This document shows positions 12,714 through 15,462 of a stretch of DNA of 15,462 bases, in pieces. Position 1 is the first letter of the stretch; every line of letters begins with the position of its first letter. The notes below the pieces were generated by a model. That model was not told where the DNA came from. It searched no databases and worked only from the letters and a program-made list of their open reading frames with translations. The position numbers and the translations under genes were made by a program. The DNA lies in contig CAKOVA010000049.1 of assembly GCA_934120735.1 (NCBI GenBank), forward strand, positions 1-15,462. Direction: 5' to 3'. This DNA comes from an uncultured Prevotella sp. Its GTDB lineage: Bacteria > Bacteroidota > Bacteroidia > Bacteroidales > Bacteroidaceae.

Positions 12714-15044
12714 ATGATGAAAAGAAAACATTTACACACGTTACTAATCATGAGTATTGCATTACTGTGCGCTGTCACAGCCAAGGCTGGTGACTACAAG
12801 TGGACACTGAATGCAAACCAAACCGAGTGGCTGTACACCTACACAACTAAGCGTCATCCCACCACCTTTTCAATGGGTGGCTACAACTACAATGGCTATG
12901 CGCAAGGAAAGATAACCTTCTCGTTCCGCAACAAACGCGTGACCAACCGCATCGCAAATGCAGAGTGGGCTGATTTTGGTATGCGCATCGGAAGAGCAGG
13001 CGATGACGACCCTGCATCTAACATACCCTGGTTCCAATCCTCAGGTACTGTTCAAGTTTCTTTGTACTATGCAAACGGAAACTACGCTGGCGATGTGTCA
13101 TCACAGTCAGAGTATTTCCCCCACTTTCACTACTATAATGCATATGTTGATGATGACAACGAAGGTCTAGTGGTGGTCCAGGACGAGCCTGTTACCCCAA
13201 ATGGATTTTGGTGGAACCTCGACTTGCAGCGTAGCATCAAGATATTCTTCCAAAAGCCAAATGGAGAAATACTTGAGACTCTGCGCATTCGCCACCCGCT
13301 GGACGAGCAAGCCAAATGCTATAGCACCACAGAAGGTAACGTTCGCAACTACCGCACCAACCTGTGGAACAGGTTTGACACGGAAAACCTACAACAGAAC
13401 AAGAGTGTGACCTACATGTTAGACAGAGGCGACGGAACCTATCTCTTGAACCCAGTTTGGGATGAGTTTACTCACTTTATAGGAGACGGCATGTGGGTTG
13501 CCAGGAACGAGTATGTGGAAAATGCACTCGACTGGAGAGGAAAGGTGGACAGCAAGAGCGTAGTTAAGTCTCCTTTCAACAAGGAGAGTCAAAAGTATCA
13601 GCTGACACTCGGCACAACCATTCCACTAAATCTGTTCAAGGACAAGGACAACGAAGAGCTATATGCCCTTACACAAGCCATTGTGCGAGCTGAAAAAGGG
13701 AGCATCATAGAGATGAACTATAAATACTACGACCGTACCAAGTATCAGGAAGTTCCCGTAACATGGGAATGGGGACGCGTGGCTGGCGTAGGCATTGACA
13801 ACAGTACAGAAGGAAACACAGCCTATGGAACAGTGAACCCCAACGGACGCGTAGATTTCCTCAAACGCAACGGCAACGGCGGATGGGTCAAGCTGGAGGC
13901 ACCTATTCAACTCAACCAGGCATCTGCCGACATGACCGACATTGAAGCACGCGTATGGATTGTGCTTACATCTGACAAGCCTTTCGAAGTAAGTGACGTG
14001 TTCTTGCTATGGAGACCAGACCAACCAGGCTTCTACCAGACATCGGCCAACAGACTCCAATTCACCAAAGCAGACAAGAATATTGACGAGTCATGGTTAG
14101 ACCTGTCAGCAGAAAACAAGTTCAGTCTCTTCGACCGTGGTGCCAACCTCAATCGAGTAGTTAAGGTAAATCCCGCAACAACATTGGGACATGCCGGGCA
14201 CGAACACCCCTGCAATGTGGTTATAAACGGTAGAACTCCATTGCTCTACCTCACCGACAAAGGCGTGCGCCAAATTGATAGCAATGACGAACACTGTTTT
14301 GTACATACAGGAGCATGGCTCAATGACAACAAGAAACAATACATGGAGAGCGGCTATACCTTTGGTGTAAAGGAAGGCTTTACGGCTGATAAGGTTTGGT
14401 TCGACCGCAACTTTGAGCGTAGACAAGATGCTCACGGCAATTATCATAGCATGTCTACCATCTGTCTGCCTTTCACAATGGACGAAACAGAGCTGTCCAA
14501 ATTCAACGTATCAAAAGCTTACGAGTTCGTAAATGCCACAGGCAACAAGGCTACATTTAAGGAGGTTACAGCAACAGAGGCCGACAAACCTTATCTGATA
14601 GAACCGACTGCGGCCATCACAACAGCGCATGAAACACCTATCAAGTTTGTCAATAAGCAAATCCCGGCCAGCAACATTGCCACAGGCGACTTCATCGGTA
14701 CCTACCAATATCGCAACTTACCAGCCAAAGACGGAGACTACACGAATTACATTTTTGGCTTCAATACACAGAAATTCAATTATGTGAAGTCTACCGGTGC
14801 TTCGTTTAAGCCATTCCGTGCCTACCTGCGCTCCAAGCAATCGGCTGGCAGCTTGGCTAAGAGTATCGAATTCAAGATTTGGGATGGATCGGTGACAGGT
14901 ATTGAGCAAATCGATGCTAAGGATAACACACCATCACATGCACCCATCTACACCATTGACGGACGCATGGTTAGCCCAACGGGAAATCTACAACTTCTCC
15001 CTCAAGGCATCTACATTCAGAACGGAAAGAAAATCATTAAATAA
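12714..15044 (+). CDS. Large secreted surface protein with short T9SS-like C-terminal tail
   Basis: A 776-aa exported protein. The signal peptide (1-25) is cleaved after AKA, before GDYKW. The long middle part is rich in aromatic residues, N, D and T, as in extracellular beta-rich proteins; I recognise no catalytic motif. Residues around 580-720 show a pattern I know from Prevotella and Bacteroides surface proteins: STICLPFTM, KPYLIEP, then G.Y......Y.F.FN and FRAYL. The last 48 residues (729-776) begin GIEQI and end PIYTIDGRMV, LLPQGIYIQNGKKIIK, like the end of type IX secretion sorting tails (YxxxGxxV ... GIYI..GKK) but shorter than the usual 70-80. Surface delivery by T9SS is thus plausible, not certain. 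ATG at 12717 is an equal alternative start. It is followed after 8 nt by a small acidic peptide gene on the same transcript. Substrate or role unknown. Confidence 0.8.
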   Translation: MMKRKHLHTLLIMSIALLCAVTAKAGDYKWTLNANQTEWLYTYTTKRHPTTFSMGGYNYNGYAQGKITFSFRNKRVTNRIANAEWADFGMRIGRAGDDDPASNIPWFQSSGTVQVSLYYANGNYAGDVSSQSEYFPHFHYYNAYVDDDNEGLVVVQDEPVTPNGFWWNLDLQRSIKIFFQKPNGEILETLRIRHPLDEQAKCYSTTEGNVRNYRTNLWNRFDTENLQQNKSVTYMLDRGDGTYLLNPVWDEFTHFIGDGMWVARNEYVENALDWRGKVDSKSVVKSPFNKESQKYQLTLGTTIPLNLFKDKDNEELYALTQAIVRAEKGSIIEMNYKYYDRTKYQEVPVTWEWGRVAGVGIDNSTEGNTAYGTVNPNGRVDFLKRNGNGGWVKLEAPIQLNQASADMTDIEARVWIVLTSDKPFEVSDVFLLWRPDQPGFYQTSANRLQFTKADKNIDESWLDLSAENKFSLFDRGANLNRVVKVNPATTLGHAGHEHPCNVVINGRTPLLYLTDKGVRQIDSNDEHCFVHTGAWLNDNKKQYMESGYTFGVKEGFTADKVWFDRNFERRQDAHGNYHSMSTICLPFTMDETELSKFNVSKAYEFVNATGNKATFKEVTATEADKPYLIEPTAAITTAHETPIKFVNKQIPASNIATGDFIGTYQYRNLPAKDGDYTNYIFGFNTQKFNYVKSTGASFKPFRAYLRSKQSAGSLAKSIEFKIWDGSVTGIEQIDAKDNTPSHAPIYTIDGRMVSPTGNLQLLPQGIYIQNGKKIIK

Positions 15045-15052
15045 GCAAACAA

Positions 15053-15229
15053 ATGAAGAAGATATATCAACAGCCCCTCATCGACATCATTAAAATCAAT
15101 GCCGAAGACCTATTGAAGGATGTAATCGCATCAGACGAAGATGATGCTGCAGGAGCCAAGAAGGCCGACTTCGACTACTCGGATGACGAAGACTGGGAGC
15201 AAGATCGGTGGAATGATGGCGGAAGATAA
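15053..15229 (+). CDS. Small acidic peptide (58 aa), unknown function
   Basis: An ATG 8 nt after the stop of the secreted-protein gene opens a 58-aa frame. The N-terminus is MKKIYQQPLIDIIKINAEDL; the second half is strongly acidic (SDEDDA, DYSDDEDWEQD) and it ends DRWNDGGR. There is no signal peptide and no membrane span. The form MKK.Y..P...I....E.L with an acidic, Trp-containing end is one I have seen in many short Prevotella/Bacteroidota proteins without known function. Close spacing and the terminator 47 nt later argue that it is a real gene in an operon with its neighbour. A partner or regulatory role for the secreted protein, or a peptide precursor, are guesses. Confidence 0.7.
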   Translation: MKKIYQQPLIDIIKINAEDLLKDVIASDEDDAAGAKKADFDYSDDEDWEQDRWNDGGR

Positions 15230-15275
15230 ATACGTGCGTGGCGCCTGACAGAAGGTAAATCCACACACATCCATC

Positions 15276-15328
15276 AAGTAGGAGGTAAACGTTAATCATC
15301 AGCGTTTACCTCCTACTTTCATTTTTAC
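15276..15328 (+). terminator. Strong Rho-independent terminator
   Basis: AAGTAGGAGGTAAACG (15276-15291) pairs perfectly with 15303-15318 over 16 bp with an 11-nt loop, followed by TCATTTTT. It ends the unit of the secreted protein and the 58-aa peptide. Confidence 0.9.
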
Positions 15329-15428
15329 CCAGCAATCTCTTTTTGTGTTATCAACATGCTGCGTAGAAAATTCATGTTGCACATTTAAAGTAACCATCCA
15401 ATATTAGCCGTCTTTCACACTAACAAAC

Positions 15429-15460
15429 AACCCTTATATGTCTGGCAGCATATAAGGGTT
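15429..15460. terminator. Hairpin at the window edge, probable terminator
   Basis: AACCCTTATATG (15429-15440) pairs perfectly with CATATAAGGGTT (15449-15460), 12 bp with an 8-nt loop. What follows on the plus strand is cut off; on the minus strand it is followed by GTTTGTT. It may belong to a convergent gene to the right. Confidence 0.5.
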
Positions 15461-15462
15461 AT

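Overview
The window looks like chromosome from a member of the Bacteroidota, most likely Prevotella in the broad sense. The evidence is the Bacteroidota promoter pattern (TTTG, about 20 bp, TAnnTTTG) in front of several units, the near absence of Shine-Dalgarno sequences, and the protein types: a PspC/PadR pair, a CzcA fused to a TolC-like domain, a GH92 mannosidase, and a large secreted protein with a short T9SS-like C-terminal tail. The genus is an inference from style, not from a marker gene.

Layout. 1-115: tRNA with CAT anticodon (elongator Met likely) and its terminator. 305-2479, minus strand: a padR-pspC operon with a textbook promoter and a possible PadR operator over the -33 box. 2753-2894: a striking upstream region with a 22-bp-period array of 19-nt palindromic units, then a perfect TTGCAAC-CGA-GTTGCAA inverted repeat and a -7 box. 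2899-8879, plus strand: a heavy-metal efflux operon made of a small His/Cys-rich exported protein (DUF6769-like), a CzcA-type RND pump fused to a TolC-like outer-membrane factor, and a lipoprotein adaptor. A long two-way terminator (8889-8950) separates it from a convergent minus-strand unit, 8983-11529: a GH92 alpha-mannosidase preceded by a small secreted ORF that may be a gene remnant. 11555-12312: mostly noncoding, with a tiny 36-codon ORF that has its own -7 box and terminator, and interleaved inverted repeats. 12313-12450: tRNA-Arg(CCT) with a perfect promoter. 12644-15328, plus strand: a G10 tract and -7 box, a 776-aa secreted protein, a 58-aa acidic peptide gene 8 nt after it, and a strong terminator. 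The window ends in another hairpin.

How the genes work together. The three efflux genes supply every layer of a tripartite metal exporter (inner-membrane pump, periplasmic adaptor, outer-membrane channel), with the channel joined to the pump through an internal signal-peptide-like segment. The small His/Cys-rich protein is probably a periplasmic metal-binding accessory. The inverted repeat at the promoter is the likely metal-responsive control point. The padR-pspC pair is probably an envelope-stress unit. GH92 works on mannose-containing glycans, but no SusC/D pair is present here. The least explained items are the 22-bp array, the G10 tract, the 58-aa peptide and the 36-aa ORF.
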